Origin: Triatoma infestans
Lineage: Eukaryota > Arthropoda > Insecta > Hemiptera > Reduviidae
Length of the DNA: 64,000 bases
Direction: 5' to 3'
NCBI GenBank assembly: GCA_011037195.1
Contig: JAAEAF010003844.1
Span: 62,001-126,000 of the forward strand
This document shows positions 61,300 through 64,000 of this stretch, piece after piece. The translations under genes and the position numbers were made by a program. How positions within the stretch are numbered: position 1 is the stretch's first letter; each line of letters begins with the position of its first letter. Below the pieces are notes generated by a model. It was not told the DNA's origin. It saw nothing but the letters and a program-made list of their open reading frames with translations, and made no database searches.

Positions 61300-64000
61300 C
61301 TGTGAATACACATTTCGAAACTTTTTTTCACTATCGTAAGCAGTTTAAGTTGAAGCATAATTAATTTTCTCTTTTAGCATTTTCAAAGTGCATCATATAT
61401 TCAGCTGTGATTAATCTACTAGAACGTCTAAACTATATTTAGACATTAGTACTATTGAATTTGTAGTACTAGGAAAAAAAAAATAACTACTTTCTTTGTA
61501 GATAAATATTAAGAATAACAAATTTTAAAAAATAAATTAAAATATTTGTACAAATATTTAAAGTATTTATAAAATCAGACAGGCAGACAAATGCCAAAAT
61601 GGCAAAGTTACCTTAGCGTGGAATTTATGACTGACCTATTTTTGTTAGAACTGTAATACAAAAGAAAAGATATATATAGGGAATTTCTTGTACAGTATAA
61701 TATAAGACCAATAAAAATGTTTACCAAGCAAACATTAACTTTGCAGAATAACACCCGATTTTGTTAGGGTTTATTATAGTGAAATGGGATCTTGTAGAAG
61801 AAAATGTAACTTGGTTTAACTTATATCCAGGTTTTCTGCCTTGGCTTATGTTCACTCTATTTACAGTCAACATTAAGAAAGAAATCTATATATTTGACCT
61901 GAGTCCATAGTGAAAATTTCATTACATTTATCTTCTTAAGTATGTTTTTCTTGAAGTAAGCAATTTTCTTAACGGTACTCTGAACCTAAATATGGATTTC
62001 ATTTAATTTTTCATAAGCCGCCAATCCCGGTGTTAAGTTCCGCTACTAGAGGATGGATGGCTTTTCTCGCGTATTTACCATCATCAAGATTAAAAAAAGT
62101 TTCATAATGCATAAATTGCAGGAGACAAGCAGTATTTTTGGGGGCTTTCTACAATCCCAATGTGCTTTGCTGGGTTACCGGTAAGCCTTTTAAAAGAGGT
62201 ACTAATAGTTGAATCTAAACCTCTGTTAAACTAATCCTCTGTTGAGATATGCCACACAAAAGCTGGGGGTCTCCATTTTGCCAATATCAGCCTTAGCATC
62301 GCGCCACCAGATACACTTAAACTTTAAAAGTCATGCTAACCCTTAGAAGCTGTCTCTAGTGAATACAAAACCGGCAATCTGAGGGCTTTAACAAATCACA
62401 AGATCGCCCTTGACGGATTAACTTTAGAGAGCTAAACCAACGCTTGAAGAAGTCTAAAAAAGCTACCAAAAAGAAATCAGCCAACCAAGGATTCAAGAGT
62501 TGTGAGCCACCTTATTGTGAGTCTTAGTACAACTCTTATTCCTTACCCAAAGAACTTTTACAGGCCAAAGAGTTTCACCAACCACACCTCGATAGAAATT
62601 TCTTGAACCTCGGCAACTGAAAGGACTACAGCTGTCTGGTCGAAAAAATATGAAAGTCATCGAGTACATAACATTTAAAATACTGTACATTGGTGGGAGG
62701 TTACATACAATAAGTATAGGTCGACATACTGTTAAGTTCCGCTCATTACCAAATCAACTCAGTTCCCACAGATACGACAATAAATTTGTCGAGCTGCGCC
62801 AGAATGGTAGGTATATCCAAGCAATCTTTTCAACCTTACTCATATATGTATGTAATGTATTTTCTTTGACTGTACACAGCTTCTAGCGCATTCATTTCAA
62901 GGGTCAAGCCGTTCTGATCAATCTTAAAGTAAATCGACTGTTATAATAAGCAGATTTTAACTAGCCACATGGCTGTTCAAGCGACCCATATCAGCCAACA
63001 CTAGCAAACTACTACATCTATCGACATATTATCACTCTTCGTTCGGTCACTCTAACCACTAAATAACTAATTCCTACTACTCTTACATAGCCCTCCTGGA
63101 AAACTCAAAGACCTATGAGATTTTTTCGGTTATAATCTGTTCAATTTTGTAATCATCAATCAATTTCAGCTGTTCATCGATCTTTCAGATGTCTTCATAA
63201 ACGATGTGAATAAACTCCATAATGTAAACTGATTATAGGCTTGTAAGGTTGATTATCCGAAATCGGTGACGATGTTCACAAAATAATGCATGCAATCAGT
63301 GAAACAATTTCTGCTAATAATTTCTCCCGCACATGATATGGGCAAGGGAATTTTCATTTTCTTTATTGTCTGTTGCAACATAGCATCTAGTACATTCAAA
63401 ATTGTAAAAGTTTCGACTCTGAAACAACTATGTCGAACAAGGAAACATTAAACTTTTTTATCAACAAAAACTCGAAGATATTTATGTAGTATTTTATTTA
63501 TGAGAATCAGGTGTATTTATATGTCCCTCAAATAATTAAACAAGTGTGCTTTAGAAAGAAGATAGTAAAACATTAATTAAGAAACAAAAAAACAAAAATT
63601 TTTTTTTTTTAAAACATAAATCATCCTACAATATTTATTTACCTAATAGTTTGCTACATAATTAAAGAAAACCATTTGTGTAAGCAATGTACCACCCAAG
63701 GTCGGCAAACACTAGCAAGTATTGACAACAATTCAACAAATCGAAAACAAGTGTGATATCTACATTGTATTTATTGTAGAATAACTCCGCCCATTTAGTT
63801 TTAAATTATACTGGACAACTCCTTACTTCCTTCAAGGGCAAATAAACAAAAAATATTACAAACAAATTGGAAAAAACAATAATGTAGGTTTGTGTTAAGA
63901 ATAATAAATAATGGAAAAAAATAAAAAGGTGTGTAGGCAAGCATAAACTAAGTTTATGTCAAGTTGAAGGTTTTACTTCCATAACTACAAATTTTAAGTT
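61300..64000. other. Right edge, no gene recognised
   Basis: AT-rich, with GC-richer patches at 62020-62620 and 62700-63060 that look like old mobile-element sequence. TGTTAAGTTCCGCT occurs at about 62031 and again at about 62730. No domain could be read in any frame. The missing 5' exons of Wdr62 were looked for here and not found. Confidence 0.4.

Overview
The window looks like nuclear DNA of an arthropod, most likely an insect. It is strongly AT-rich, its genes have many short exons with GT-AG introns, and it is full of insect-type mobile elements. No bacterial or viral gene layout is visible. The species cannot be named from sequence alone; a hemimetabolous insect is only a guess. There is one assembly gap (795 N, 47527-48321).

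Two host genes converge. On the + strand, positions 1-5924 carry the 3' part of a diaphanous-type formin: most of the FH2 actin-nucleating domain, a charged helix, the DAD autoinhibitory motif and a basic tail. On the - strand, 27 exons spread from 55331 down to 24603 encode a WDR62/MAPKBP1-family JNK-scaffold protein. It has a double WD40 propeller followed by a long serine-rich, probably disordered C-terminal half. The 5' exons of both genes lie outside the window. The last exons of the scaffold gene contain two apparent reading-frame breaks that cancel each other.

The space between the genes (5.9-24.6 kb) holds mobile-element debris and AT-rich DNA: fold-back elements, a BEL/Pao remnant, and a degraded Ty3/gypsy element at 12941-18192. 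The gypsy element can be bounded by its LTRs and a 5-bp target duplication; a non-LTR fragment lies inside it.

The largest intron of the scaffold gene (46342-55239) holds a truncated fold-back element, the gap, a 79-bp satellite array and a full-length, uninterrupted Ty3/gypsy retrotransposon (49965-55218). That element ends 21 bp from a splice donor and shows no target-site duplication. From 55.3 kb to the right edge no further exon could be recognised; the region has an internally deleted mariner, a tRNA-derived SINE, a gag-protease remnant and copies of a degenerate interspersed repeat.

The least ordinary material is the set of fold-back (inverted-repeat) elements. At least three families with different ends share a core of the form CTGA(A/C)GATG, then a small hairpin, in the best copies followed by CGAAACCGGTC. 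I found no gene system that clearly looks new.
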